A stretch of 64,000 nt of DNA from Rhytidiadelphus loreus. Lineage: Eukaryota; Streptophyta; Bryopsida; Hypnales; Hylocomiaceae. The stretch lies in assembly GCA_947034895.1 (NCBI GenBank), contig OX344764.1:21514001-21578000 (forward strand). The letters are read 5' to 3'. The translations under genes were made by a program, and so were the position numbers. Below, piece by piece: positions 28,501 to 40,820 of this stretch. Under the pieces are notes generated by a model. That model did no database searches and was not told where the DNA came from. It saw only the letters and a list, made by a program, of their open reading frames with translations. Positions within the stretch are counted from its first letter, which is position 1, and the number at the start of each line of letters is the position of its first letter.

Positions 28501-29953
28501 AATGATTGACTAGAATATTAATGGTAGGAGCTAGCATAGGTGGAGTAAGTTAAGTTGATACCAAGTCAATCCTTGGAATGCAAGTTCAAATAAAGGGAAG
28601 GGAGCCATCCATCTATAGGCAATGCTGAGAGGCAATGAAGTTTGACAAAGATATGAAAGTTTTCATTGGGATAGGTAGTTTTTATTGGGATGGCCTCACA
28701 ATATTAAAACCCAAGGCACATGTGGAATTTTTCATAGGCCAATTTGGATCTCCTTTGGCATTAAAGGATTAAGCCTTAAACGTCGAGGAGGATGTTTGGC
28801 ATCTGATGGATGATAGGGAATCTTTGTAGTAGGACAAAAGTACAGCTATTCATCCTCAAAATTTTGTTGTAAAAAAGGTAGGTCTTCTATAGTAGTTTGA
28901 CTTCCAATGAATGCTTTTGCTATTTCTAAAGCCCATAATGCACATGGTAATAGAAAGGGATGATTTCCAAGGTCACCCCTTTGTCCTTTAAGGGTTAAGC
29001 TATTTGTTTGTATGTTTTGATTTGTTATAGTTCTCTTGGATTGTGCGTCCTTTGATTGTGTTCTTTGTAACATCGAAGAGCTCTCTACAAGGAGGGGTGC
29101 ATAGGCTTTGTTTCTTGGCATTTGGACTAAAAGTGTAAAAGTTATGAATTTTTGAGTTATTTTAGAATAAAAAAATTAAAAAAACTACTTTTACTTTTAT
29201 TTTGACTGCAGCAACAATACATACCGTAAATGGGGTTGTTTGTTTTGTTTGATACATTGAGATCTAAAAAATTGTGAATCCACCAACAATGTTCTTGGTG
29301 TTGTTGGAATGCTCTCTACACAAAGGGGTGCATGAACTTTGTTTCAAGGTATTTGAACCTATGGTGTTGGAGTTATTGAATTTCAAAGCTTTTATGAATT
29401 AGAAAATTGAATTAAATTATCATTTATTTAAAAAGACCCATAATTTTCACATCACATGTCCAAACACCACAAAACAAAGCCCTCGCACTGCGTAGTGCAT
29501 AAATGATATTGAATTTCAAAGTTTTTACAAATTAAAAAATTATTTTTAATTTTATCTCAGCTGTGGCAATGGCACACTAGTCAATATGAAATCATTTATG
29601 GTGCGACAGCTATACAATTTGATAATCCAAACAGCATTGGCATGTGAGCACGGCAGTTAAACAACATCCTCCCAAATAACAAGGAATGTAGCAACACAAT
29701 TCTTGTCATGTTCATGATAGCCAGGGAAGTCAGTGCTGCGCCATAGGTGGTTAAATATAAAATCGTTCCGTTAATTGAGAAGAAGCTTCTAATAGGAAAT
29801 CGATATCTTTTCTACAAAATGTCTACTCAAACACCAATACTCCGTAGTTTTCAGAGCATAAGGAAGTGGTAATTAAGTGTCACTTGGTGGACATGACAAC
29901 AATTTACCCGTTTCAATGAAACTAAGTTAGTCAAGCTAAAATGGTGTCACAGT
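25508..29953. other. AT-rich intergenic region, no gene recognised
   Basis: The 5' flank and promoter of the SPAG17-like gene should lie just above 25507, and the 3' UTR of EF-G just below 29954. The ORFs at 26392-26673 (plus) and 28846-29121 (minus) show no family motif, and composition does not favour coding. A segment near 29040-29160 is partly repeated near 29300-29400 (shared CTCTCTACA...GGGGTGCATG and TTGAATTTCAAAG blocks), so 28.8-29.6 kb may be a decayed duplicated transposon. Confidence 0.4.
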
Positions 29954-32900
29954 CTAGGCGGACACAGCGGAGTTTTTGGCTGCGATCTGGTTCTGAATAT
30001 GTTGGGGAACAACCTCAAACCTAGCGAGCTGCATGGTGTATTGGGCCCTGCCCTTCGTCATACCCCGCAAATTGCTAACGTACTGGAACATCTCAGACAG
30101 CGGCACAAGAGCGTCCACCACCTTCATGCCTCCAGGCTTGTCACCAAAAGTGTTGATCTGCCCACGTCGGGAGTTGAGATCACCAATGACATCACCCATG
30201 TGATCTTCTGGAGTCACCACCTCCACCTGCATCCACCAAAACATACAGTACTCAGCTTCAAATTGACAACCTAGTCTTCCAAATTCCAAATAAGGTGGGT
30301 ACACTTAAACCACCACTTTTTGCTACTGAGCCTACGGTTATTAGACTGGACAGATTTTCACATGTTCTTGTTGGCAAGTAAAAGGAGGTTCCAACGCACC
30401 AGAGAACGTGGCATTTGGATAATGTATGCAAAAGTTATTAAGGAACAAAGATTGATTCTAAAAGCGTTTCTTCCACATAGGTACAAAACTGATTTTGAAG
30501 ATGCACACATAGTGAAGATGGCGCTTTAAGGTCAGTGGCACATTTGGGTGTACCTACCTTACAGTAATGCAGAAAAAGACCTGAGCAATTAACAGACTGC
30601 CCTAAACCCTAAACCCTATAAAGTCTAAACCCAGCCGCAGGACCACTAATTTAACTGTTTCCACGAACTGCACGCATGTTCACGGGGATTCTGGCCAGAA
30701 CGAGAACCCACCTTCATGATCGGTTCCAGCAACTTGGGACCAGCCTTGGAGATACCCTCTCTGAATGCACCCCTAGCGGCCAGCTGGAAGGCCAGCACAC
30801 TGGAATCCACTTCGTGGTATGACCCATCCAGCAACACAGCGCGAACGTCCACCACTGGATAGCCTGCTAGGACCCCATTGCTCATACATTCCTCCAACCC
30901 CTTGACGACACCAGGCACGTACTCCCGCGGCACAGACCCACCCTTGATTTCACTCTTGAATTCATATCCACTTCCCGCCTCCAATGGCTCAAAACGAACT
31001 TCAATCTCAGCAAACTGGCCTTGACCTCCAGACTGCTTCTTGTGTGTATATTTAACAGTGGCAGTTTTCGAGATACTCTCTCTGTAGTTAACCTGGGGTG
31101 CACCCACATTTGCCTCTACCTGCGAACACATACAATAGCTTGTAACTGCAATACAACAGGACTGACGAGCCTCCCAAGTACTTGTAGTAAGCAAAACCAG
31201 CCTCTTTGTGACAATCGTACAAATCACACAAACAGACTCCCATCCACTCTCGTTCAAAAGTGATAGTTGTCCAGAGTTACTCATACCTTGAATTCACGCT
31301 TCAGGCGATCAACAATAATTTCCAAGTGCAACTCTCCCATTCCCTCGATGACGGTTTGGTTGGTCTCCTCGTCTCTTGAGAAATGGAATGATGGATCCTC
31401 CTGCGCTAGTTTAATTAGCCCCATGGACATCTTGTCTACATCTGCCTTGGTCTTGGGCTCAATTGCAACCTTAATCACAGGATCAGGGAAGTCCATGCGC
31501 TCAAGAACGACTGGCTTCTCAGGATCGCAGAGAGTTTCTCCGGTGATGGTATCTTTCAGCCCTGCAGATAACGAGGAGCACAGAAACTGAGTACATGCTC
31601 AGATTCTCATGGCATATATTAAAGCAATTCGTAGTAAGCTATTTTACCAACCCGTGACAATCAATCTCTGAGGCAAACCTAATTACATAGCCATTCATAC
31701 TACAACATAAATTTAAAAAAAGTTGTGCTACATGTGTAAAAATTGCGCGGCCCCCGTCCTAAACCTTTCGACACTGACGAAAACGAAAAAAATAGAAAGA
31801 TGATTCAAAGTTGGAGGCGCCAGGATATGATCGGAATAACCGCTCATAAAAATAAGCAACGACAGAAAACAATTTAAAGGAGTGCAACAAAATGAAAGTG
31901 CATACCAGCAAGGGCGATGATATCTCCTGTGCGCGCAGTCTTCACATCTTCTCGACTGTTGGCATGCATCTCCAGAAGGCGACCAATTCTCTCCTTCCTG
32001 TTCTTGTTTGAGTTCATGACATAGGTACCGGCTGACAGAGTTCCAGAGTACACACGCACGAAGGTCAATGAACCCACGAAAGAATCATTCATGATCTTAA
32101 AAGCCAGACCAGAGAAGGGTTCGCTATCACTTGGCTTCCGGTCCACTGGAATGTCAGGATTCTCAAAGTCACAACCCTTCATTGGTGGCAAATCAAGTGG
32201 AGAAGGAAGGTATGCGATGACCGCGTCAAGCAAAGGTTGAACACCCTTGTTCTTGAAGGCGGATCCACAAAGAACTGGGACAAAAGCGAGAGCAATAGTG
32301 CCCTTCCTGACCAGCCTGTTGATCGTTGCTTCATCAGGCTCCACACCTTCCAAATAGGCTTCCATGGCTTCGTCATCTTGATCCACAATAGTCTCAATCA
32401 TAAGAGCCCTGAAATGATAAGAATCGCTACATTAGTCATGAACGTACACACAAGGACCGCTACGGGACTCGCCAACTCGAAGAATAAGAACTATAAGTTG
32501 TGCATAACCTAGGTACGTAACCTAGCCATAAAACAAATAACAAAGTGAGAGGTTCCCAAATCAAACCTATATTCATTAGCAATTTCAACTAGGTCCTCAG
32601 GAATCTCCTGATCCTCAAAAGAAGCTCCCAGTTGCTCTCCGTTCCACACAACAGCTTTCATCCTCACGAGGTCCACAAGTCCTGCGAAGCGTTCCTCGGA
32701 TCCAATTGGAATCTGCACATACCCAGTCATAAAGTAAGTATCAGACAACTCTCAATTCATAAGCCCATGTCAGTGAAGCACATTCTACAAACATCAATGC
32801 AGTGTGCGTTCGGGGGAGCTTGAGAGTCTGTAAGATCCTTAGTTTTCTCCGAAATACGGACCTGAAGGACAAGGGGATTCGCTCCCAGATTGCTGACAAT

Positions 32901-34213
32901 CATGTCCCGCGTTCGAAAGAAATTCGCACCCAGGCGATCCATCTTGTTCACGAAGCAGATACGTGGGACACCATATTTGTCCGCCTGACGCCAAACGGTT
33001 TCAGACTGTGGCTCCACTCCCGCCACACTGTCGAACAGGCAAATCGCTCCATCAAGCACTCGCAAAGCTCGCTCCACTTCCAACGTGAAGTCCACGTGGC
33101 CAGGGGTGTCAATGATATTAATACGGTGGTCTTTCCACTTGGCAGTGGTGGCAGCCGAAGTAATTGTAATACCTCGCTCTTGCTCCTGAAAATTGAACAG
33201 ATGCACTAAGTGTTCTGAATTTTCAAGATACTGAATGACGTTAGCCCTGCCTATGATATAATAGAACGAAGCGACGAAAATATGTTCAGATATTCGATGC
33301 AGATGTACAGCAAATAAGTCGTACCTGTTCCATCCAGTCCATTGTAGCTGTCCCTTCGTGAACTTCACCAATCTTGTAGTTCCTTCCGGTGTAGAAGAGA
33401 ATACGCTCGGTAGTGGTCGTTTTTCCCGCATCGATATGAGCCATGATACCAATGTTACGGTAATCCTCAAGAGGAAACTCTCTCTTCTCTGCAACAAAAA
33501 AATTGAAGACAACGCTCAGAAAGCAGCATTGCACCAGACGAGGTCTCTCACCTACCCGATTGATTCAGTGCCAGAAATGACAGCATCACTGACCTAAATC
33601 TAGCGCACGTTTGCTACAGTTTCTTATGCAAATACTCCCAACATGAATTTCGAAACGACCCAGGGACCTAGAACCCAGAACCACAGAAGTTGTCTCATGC
33701 AGGAACGCACTAAACATCTTGAGTTGTCGCCCGGGTCTTAGAGAAGCCTACACCACAGTACAAATATTGAAAAGTGCAGATGAACACGGATTACCCTAAT
33801 CTCTCGTAGGTTCAGTGTTGAGATTGCTGGGGTTTAGCCGGCCATCCGGGCCCATAGCACCAAAGATTTGTACCATTGGCCACGAATTGCAGAAGCACTG
33901 TCATCCGTCTTTGAACTAACAACAATTTTCTAAAGAGCATACCTTCAGCAGCCATGCACACAACCGCCTTGCGACCACCCGACGTGACAGAGGAGCTGTC
34001 AAAAGCTGACCGGAGGAGGGCGTTCCTCTGAGCTGCGGCAGAATCTCCTAATGAGGACGCTAGAGGAATGCACTTCGCGGCATTCGGGAGGCCCGAGAAT
34101 GAAGCCATACCAATGGTACCCCTCTTTGACGTGCCCTCCACATGGCGGCAGAAGCAAGGTTGGACCCCAACTGAGGTCCCGAGGTGGCTGGCCTGCACCA
34201 TGGACGCCGACAT
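29954..34213 (-). CDS. cpEF-G (SCO1): Chloroplast elongation factor G
   Basis: GTPase that drives ribosome translocation in plastids. Eight exons: 33943-34213, 33325-33488, 32862-33185, 32567-32712, 31906-32408, 31287-31561, 30712-31119, 29954-30226; all phases agree, giving 787 aa (Arabidopsis SCO1 783). Residues 1 to ~88 are a Ser/Ala-rich transit peptide ending near VCMAAE. G motifs follow: [12 protein letters not shown] (G1, ~aa 107), RGITI (G2), DTPGHVDF (G3), NKMD (G4), GSA (G5). Then come domain II, the [23 protein letters not shown] region of domain III (shown here in parts: [16 protein letters not shown]), domain IV ([15 protein letters not shown]) and domain V ([14 protein letters not shown]). 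The start chosen is ATG 34213 (MSASMVQ). In-frame ATGs at 34252 and 34201 are alternatives; a purine-rich repeat separates the first from the second. Intron 7 carries a MITE (30293-30559). Confidence 0.97.
30293..30559 (-). mobile_element. TA-target MITE, AGGTGGGTACA family, copy in EF-G intron 7
   Basis: This 267-bp element is flanked by TA, with ends TA|AGGTGGGTACAC and GTGTACCTACCT|TA. It is an inverted relative of 62956-63227; I estimate roughly three quarters identity by eye. Shared blocks include AACTTTTGCATACA, TGGTGCGTTGGAA and AAAGCGCCATCT. It lies between EF-G exons 7 (30712-31119) and 8 (29954-30226) and should be spliced out. A Tc1/mariner-type (Stowaway-like) MITE is inferred from the TA duplication. 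Confidence 0.75.
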
Positions 34214-35010
34214 TTCTCCCTCTCCCTCTCTCTTTCCCTCTCCCACTCCCACTCCTTCGGGGTCGTCTACCTGCAGAAATCACAAGATGCAAATTCGACA
34301 TAAATTCCTAAAGCGCAATCGTCCTCAGCGCCTCCACCCAGCAGAAATCAAACACATTGCATCAACAAGTGACACAAGTCAGAGTCATACTGAAGCTAAA
34401 CTCTAAACTATTGGGCGGCACATGTACACCCGAGAAATTGTGGATAAATGCGAATGAAAATCTCCAAAGTCAGGAATGGTGCCTACCCATCTCCAGCTCA
34501 GGGAAGAAAAAGAAACCCGAGAGAGTTGCCAATATGGTGACTGCCATTGTCGACAAGTGCGTCATACAGAAGCACGCACGCAAATTCCCAGAGGCAAAAC
34601 TCAAAATCAAACCAGACCATCTTCCCCAGGGAAACAAATATGAAAAAAGAAGACCACGAACCTTCAAGACCACGATGTCAAGTGAGGCACGAAAAGCGCC
34701 AATGCACCAGCCTGTGCGTGAATTGCAGTCGCTGGCTGGGCGAAGAGAGGGGAAGCAAAACCTTGAGGCGGCATGGGAGAAAGAGCAGCAGCTTTCCTAC
34801 AAATTGATGATCATATTGGAATCGCTGTAGACTACAGAAGTGGAACGGACTGAAGTCTGAGGATGAGATTTGGTGTTGCAGAAGTTGGCCACGCCACGAG
34901 GTGCCTTTGCTCCCTGCTTCCTTCCAGACAGGATAAGGTCCCGCCTGCATTGACCGTCCCCGGGTGTCCACGCCCGTGTCACCCAAAGGCCCTCCACACC
35001 ATTTTTTTTA
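34214..35010 (-). promoter_or_regulatory. GC-richer leader and promoter region of EF-G
   Basis: This stretch is clearly richer in G+C than the flanking AT-rich DNA and lies directly 5' of the EF-G start. At 34214-34258 the minus strand is a GAGAGG/GAGTGG-type purine repeat, a common 5' UTR microsatellite in plants. Overlapping ORFs on both strands (for example 34357-34830 plus, 34678-34986 minus) have no family motif and are explained by base composition. I cannot mark a TATA box or transcription start reliably. Confidence 0.45.
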
Positions 35011-35828
35011 TCTTATTTTATTTTTCATTTTTTTTAATGAAGTATGAAAGTGGTGATATGAAATGTTTCAAAATATCACATTAGCTCATATCACATATCC
35101 ATAATTTGGTTTTCATCCACAATCTAGTGATTTCATCAAAGATTTTTTTTAATTTGAAGTTTTCTTGATGATTTGGTGCCCTTTCAATACAATGTGTGTT
35201 CCAATGGTGTAGTGCACGGCCCATTGCTTTGGTGCAAATGGATGCCAAATTGCCAAAAAAACATCTATTCCAAACTGTCCAAACTGTCATTAAGGTAGAT
35301 CTTGACTTAACCCTCCAATGCCATGCTGCATTGTATGTGTCCAATGAATGATTTTGAAAGCTTTTCAATGATAGAAAACAACATGTGTTCATTCAATATT
35401 TTTCTATAGTGTTGGGGAGTTCACAAGATTACGTATTCCTTTCATTAATTGATTTTTTTTTCTTATGGTTTACAAGATTCCCAAAAAATGGAAGCTTGGT
35501 TCTTTCATTTTTAGATTTAGAATTCCAAGTATTTATTGTAATTGCATTGTTTTTTTGTCTATAAGAATGGAAGTCCATTAACTTTGGCTTTCTTCCCTAC
35601 AAAACTTCATTTCAAGTCTATGATTCTTGGAACTTTACAATCATAGAATTGTGAGCCAACTTCTCTCCACAACTAACAATCTATCATTCTAGGGTTAACC
35701 CTTGATAGTAGCTCTACATTGATAGACTCTCTGACCCCAATAAAGGTGGAATAGAAAGAATGTGATTCAATGAAGCTTTTTCTGAGGGGCACTCTTCCTC
35801 CCACTATGACTTGAATTGAGTACAACTA

Positions 35829-36373
35829 AGGTAAACCAGCCTATGACAGGCAAATCTCCTATGACAGGCTCCTAGAGAACTACCCATTACAGTCTTAAAT
35901 CAACCCATGACAAACTTTTTCCAATAAATGGGGTTAGAACTGCATTTGATTAATTTGAGGCCATAATCAAAGCCTTGGGAAATGGTTATGAAGTTATTGA
36001 TAATTGTCTTAGGACACTTACCCATTTTCAGTGTAAACTAGTAGTAAAAAGTTATATTGTAATTCTTTCATGTCATGTCCATATTAGGAAATCTTGAAGC
36101 CATGTTAGAAAATGTTTTGACTGCATTAGGTGGTTAGATGACCATCATGAAAACACTTTTCTGCTGATTTGGGATAGTCTACAGACTCTTTAAAGCCAAT
36201 TGCATAGCAGACTTCAAAAATTCATAAAAAATTCATTTTTTTGTCCAAAAAATAAAATTTCACTTGCTCTTTGCATTCCTCATGTTTATCTTCATAGAGA
36301 TTTTTTTTTAATTTTTTTCAAAAATGTGAACATGGCAAACCAGCCATTCTGCCTGTCATAGGCTGGTTTACCT
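35829..36373. mobile_element. TA-target MITE, AGGTAAACC family, copy 2
   Basis: This 545-bp element has ~25-bp inverted ends, AGGTAAACCAGCCTATGACA on the left and its complement ending GGCTGGTTTACCT on the right, flanked by TA on both sides (35827-35828, 36374-36375). It is the best copy of the family (others at 15062-15583 and 40220-40675) and has no coding capacity. Confidence 0.8.
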
Positions 36374-36787
36374 TAAGTGACATGACAACCAAGTCAAAGG
36401 GCTTGAAGTCCAAGCAAGGTCCAATAAATATTAATTGCTTGTTATTGTAGTATCGTAGGTAGTTGCAACAAAATTGTGAGATTTAACTAGTAGTCATTGT
36501 GGCAATTTTTGAGTCTCTTCTATGTTTTTGATTTTTGAGTCCTTTTTCATTCTCATATTTTTTGGTGAGCCTTCAAGCAATGGGAGGGGGTGAGCTCCCA
36601 ATTCGTCAATTGAATTTCATAGTTTTCTTTTTTTTGAGATGATTGCAATTTAAGTCATAATATTATACAAAAAGTTCAAAAAAGAGTGTAAAACCAAAAT
36701 AGGTATGTTACATGCCAATATAGCACTTGGTCATAAATAGATTTTTATCCTTAGAACACCCCAAAAATCCACTTGTGAATAAATTAA

Positions 36788-37735
36788 CCCCTTAAACGTC
36801 GGAGACTATGTTTTCACCAAAACTACTCCAAAACTGCCCTTGCATTTACAAGCATCAAATTTTAGATTAAAAACATTTCTGGACAAATGTAACCATAGGA
36901 TCTTGTATTAAAATAGTTAGAGAAGATGTGGAAAAAAATTCAGAATTTTTCACTATGTAGATTGCAAGATATTAATGTTTGAAGTGACAAAAATCAGTTT
37001 TTTGGCCTTGTGAAGATACGGGCAGCTGCACTTCACAAGGTCACATTTGTATGAAAAAATGTCCAAAATGGTGGTTACTCCCTGGACTCATTCCTCAAGT
37101 CAAGTTAATTACATGCTTGAAAAATTTTAGATCATTTGAAATTGTACAACACATAGGAAAAAAATAGTAAGTAGAAAGAAGCAGAGAATGATTAAAAATA
37201 CTATATTGTTAACAATTTATTTATAGAATTGAAAAATGCTAATCCCAATGGTTTTAATGTTGTAATAAACAATATACACCTAATGTTTTTATTTTTTTTC
37301 CAAAAATATTTAAAAAATAGAGTTAAATAAAGGACTTCAAAGTTTATTTTAGAGTAGAGATTCCATAACTACTCACAAACTAACCCAAATTAAAATTCCT
37401 CATAACTTTCATCTCATTAATCAAAATGGAATGATTCAAAGCTTACCACATATATAAAAATCTAGAGAATTTTTTTATTTTTTTATTTTTTTAAAGTTAT
37501 TTTCAAAGAAGTTTTTTTTTTGCTTGGGCTGCCCACTGAATACTGAAAATTATATATCATGCAATAACTTTTGAACCATGTTAGTAGTCAAAAGTTATGA
37601 AATTTTTTGGGCCTTAAAGCTACTCCTTGTCTCCATATTGTGTGAAATTTTCAAAGAAAGAGAAGAAAAACTTCGTCTGTAGTGAGTTGCCCAAAATCGC
37701 TATGTTGCCCAAAATGTTGTTTGGACATTTAGGGG
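36788..37735 (-). mobile_element. PiggyBac-type MITE, copy C
   Basis: This 948-bp element is flanked by TTAA on the left (36784-36787) and a decayed TTCA on the right, with ends CCCCTTAAACG / CATTTAGGGG. It is homologous, in inverted orientation, to copies A and B. It lies 400 bp from the PiggyBac transposase remnant at 38129-38880, a possible relative of the autonomous partner. It is non-coding. Confidence 0.7.
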
Positions 37736-38128
37736 TTCAAACCATGAAGTAGTGGGAATCAACAAGCTTGAGGAAACTTATCCAATATAGCCTAAACTCT
37801 AGTATAAGTGATCATGTAGGGCTACATTGGTCTAAGGAGATAAAAAAGATACCTACATAAATCTCCAAAGATAGGTTCCAATTTCTCCATCCCATCGACA
37901 AAATATTAGAACCTTTAATTGTTAGTATGTAAGAGTCACTTTCTCAAGACGGGCTAGTAGAGCAATCTATGACCCCTGGATAGCTAATAATTTGAGGATG
38001 TGATAAAATGCACTCACATTCATATACGCAGCATCACTAAAGCTTTTCATGGTAACTTTGAAAGGACTTCACATGCTAGGGCATGAACTTATTGTCACAT
38101 GATGGACAATATGTTTTGAGATGGTTCA

Positions 38129-38880
38129 CTAGATGCAAACCATCATTACATACATACATGGGCCCCTCATGAAACTAATGGACAAATAACAACCTTTTTG
38201 GTGTCGTATTAGTTCTTGTAAACGTATTTTTAGGGTCCAATTTCGCATAAGAGCCTCACATAGTTGGGTTCTAAATTGCAAATGCGTTAGTGGTTGATGT
38301 GGAGGGTCTCTATTTTTGCATTTGTTAAGGTAAATGATGTACACATTGATGATAGTTGTGTTGATCAAGGCCCCTCCCGGTGCCACCACTTGTGGAATTA
38401 GGTTTGACAAGTTTAAGATGCTTGAAGTTGATTTGCCACATCAACACCTCTCATGTGTGTAGTGTATTCAAGGTGAATAAACAATGTGTAAATGTGTTCC
38501 TGTATTACACCATTCTAATCAGGCACAATGGCAACTGAAAATTGACAAGGGAATTGCAAGTGCACCATACGAGTGGAGAGAATGAGCACTAGCCTTTTAT
38601 CCTTCCATACTATAACATAGATAGACCTAGTCTCATACATTCGTCATTCCAAAGTACCATAGTCACTTAAAGCAAAAGCCTTCGTATTCTTTAAAACCAA
38701 CTACAAGCCAATTTTATTTGTTCACATGGTCCTAGTTGCATATATTGCCTTGTCTAATAACTCTTTGAACAAAGGCATGTTGGAAAAGAAATTATCCATG
38801 GCTATTATATAACCTCAACCTTAAAAGAACTTCAAGCAATAAATAATTTTGGTCTTGTCATTTTTGTATAGAGGTTTGAA
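38129..38880 (-). pseudogene. Decayed PiggyBac-family transposase (DDE_Tnp_1_7)
   Basis: Read on the minus strand, 38810-38690 gives IIAMDNFFSNMPLFKELL followed by KAIYATRTM, stop, TNKIGL. This matches the PiggyBac/PGBD core around the catalytic Asp (typically MDNFFTS..LF..LL..G.YATGT.R.N+.GLP). The open stretch 38129-38410 gives ALINTTIINVYIIYLN and THLQFRTQLCEALM, like the C-terminal block with IvNAyIlY and FR..L...L. Between them are stops and frame changes. The reaction in intact relatives is cut-and-paste transposition at TTAA. No terminal repeats belonging to it were located. The gene is broken and surely inactive. Confidence 0.6.
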
Positions 38881-39354
38881 AATAATCACATGACTAAATA
38901 CACTTTTGAAGAAAAAATCTCCTTTTTATTTCTTTTTAAATCTATATTTTTTTGTTTTATTTTAAAAAAAAGTATGAAACTCAGTTTTAGTTTTTATTTA
39001 TTATAAATTCAATGATAAATGTAAATAAGGTTTTATTATACATGCATGTTATTTCGAGTACTGTAATATTTTCTTATCATATTCTTTTTTCAAGTATGTG
39101 CCATTAGAATTGGTAAAAACACACATCATCTTACAATTGTCAAAATTTGTGGCATAACTTCAACAATGACTTTCATTTACAAATTCGTGTCTTTACAAAT
39201 TTTTAATTATTAAGAATGTAATTTATCAAAATTTTGTGTCTATATCATAGCATGTAATTTGTGTTTGCACCACAAAATTTAATTATTAAGCATATAAACT
39301 AAATGTATGATTAATGTTTCTTAATTGAAATGAGATATTTTTTTGGTAAGCTAA

Positions 39355-39887
39355 GGATCACTTCACACTACGGCCAAATTCAAGAGGCCATGGGTTTCCA
39401 CCAATCTAATTTCAAGAAACCAAAAGTTTGGTCTCTTGACCCTTCACACTAGAGGGCACAAGTCTAAAGGCCATCACCCTTCAACTACTTACATGGCAAT
39501 AAATTGCCTACATGGCGATGGACTCTCAAAGGAAGTTTGGGTTGGCTAGAAATGAATGCCCAAACTATGGCTGAAAGCCCATCAACTTATGACAAGATTT
39601 CAACTATTAGATTGGTAGCTGGGAATTCATTACCAAAAGTTTGGACTTTGGGCTTGGTCTTTGGAGGCTTTACACTATGGCCGTCCAAGTTAAGAGGCCA
39701 TGAGAGTTCATTGCCAAGGGCTTAAACTTTGAACTTGGCCTTTGGAGGCTTCACACTATGGCCATCCGAAGGCTCTAATTCCTATTATTTATTGCCTATT
39801 TATTGCTAATTTTTTGAACTCTCAACAAAGTTTGGCCACTCAATGCCACGGCCTCTTGATTTGGACGGCCATAGTGTGAAGTGGCCC
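39355..39887. mobile_element. TAA-target (Harbinger/Tourist-like) MITE, copy 1
   Basis: This 533-bp element is flanked by direct TAA duplications (39352-39354, 39888-39890). Its inverted ends are GGATCACTTCACACTACGGCC and the complement of CGGCCATAGTGTGAAGTGGCCC. A 3-bp TAA target with ends near GGGCCA fits PIF/Harbinger MITEs. Inside, an ~80-bp block containing TTTGGAGGCTT(C/T)ACACTATGG is duplicated in tandem and repeats part of the terminal motif. Copy 2 is at 40821-41336. Confidence 0.75.
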
Positions 39888-40219
39888 TAAGTTCAATTAA
39901 GTTATAGTTCAATTAATTGTATAGTAAGAGCATCTATATAAGAAACAAATATTATTGTATATTTGTCAACTTAGCCCTAGTGCTCCGAAAATTTAGCAAT
40001 GCAAATGGGAGGAAGTTTCTTGAGTTCACAATTTATAAACATGCACCAAAAAGAAAAGAAAAAGATCTTGCATTGGTAGACAATGGAGATTTTTACAATC
40101 CAATGAAGGAGTCCAATCCGGCCCTAGATGGGAAATCAGGCTACCGAAACCTTCATCCCCGATTGCTTCCTTGAGACTGAATGGTTTGGCACCAAAACCA
40201 TGTCACCTAAGATGACATA

Positions 40220-40675
40220 AGGTAAACCAATCCATTGTGGTCAATGGTCACCTACCAAATGCTGCCATCATGGTTATTTCAGTTTTTTCAGATTTTGGTT
40301 TCAATGCATGTCTTACATGACAGTAATGAAGTAGTTAGTGACTTTGGAACTTCCAATTTTTCAGTGAGAATTCATTGTAAGAATTGACTTTTTAGGCCTT
40401 CCATGTTAAAAAAGGCTTTGACTGCTTTAGGTTAGCCAAATGAGTATGATGGATTTAGATTTTGTTGGTTTTAAGGTAGTCTATAGACTCTTATGGGCAA
40501 AAATGCATTGAACACTTCAAAAATTCATAGCAAATTCATACTTTGTAAAAAAAAACTAATTTCAATTACTCTCACTGTTTCTCACACTTGTACTATTGTG
40601 GGAAACAAATTGAAAATTTTTAGTAACCACATGATGTCAAACTCTTTATTTTGACCACAATGGGTTGGTTTACCT
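40220..40675. mobile_element. TA-target MITE, AGGTAAACC family, copy 3
   Basis: This 456-bp element has left end TA|AGGTAAACCAATCC and right end GGTTGGTTTACCT followed by CA (one change from TA). The interior shares ACTTCAAAAATTCATA and TTTTAGGCCTTCCATGTT-type blocks with the copies at 35829 and 15062. The subterminal motif differs (CCATTGTGGTCAA instead of CTATGACAGGCA), so it is a distinct subfamily. Confidence 0.65.
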
Positions 40676-40820
40676 CAGAAGATGAATTGTAATTTTAATC
40701 TGACCTTAGTGTAAAGCCCTTGGATTGGATTTGGAAAAATCGAGTGATCCCATTAATTCAACCTTGGAGAGTTATGGCCGGCCTTCAATCCGGCTCCAAG
40801 TATAAACCCGGCCTTTCTAA

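Noticed and set aside
34357..34986. ORFs of 102-157 codons on both strands upstream of EF-G
   Set aside because: The region is a GC-richer leader/promoter, the ORFs overlap each other on opposite strands and none shows a motif.
35081..35392. 103-codon minus ORF with many Trp and Cys
   Set aside because: It has no family resemblance and sits in AT-rich transposon-laden DNA.
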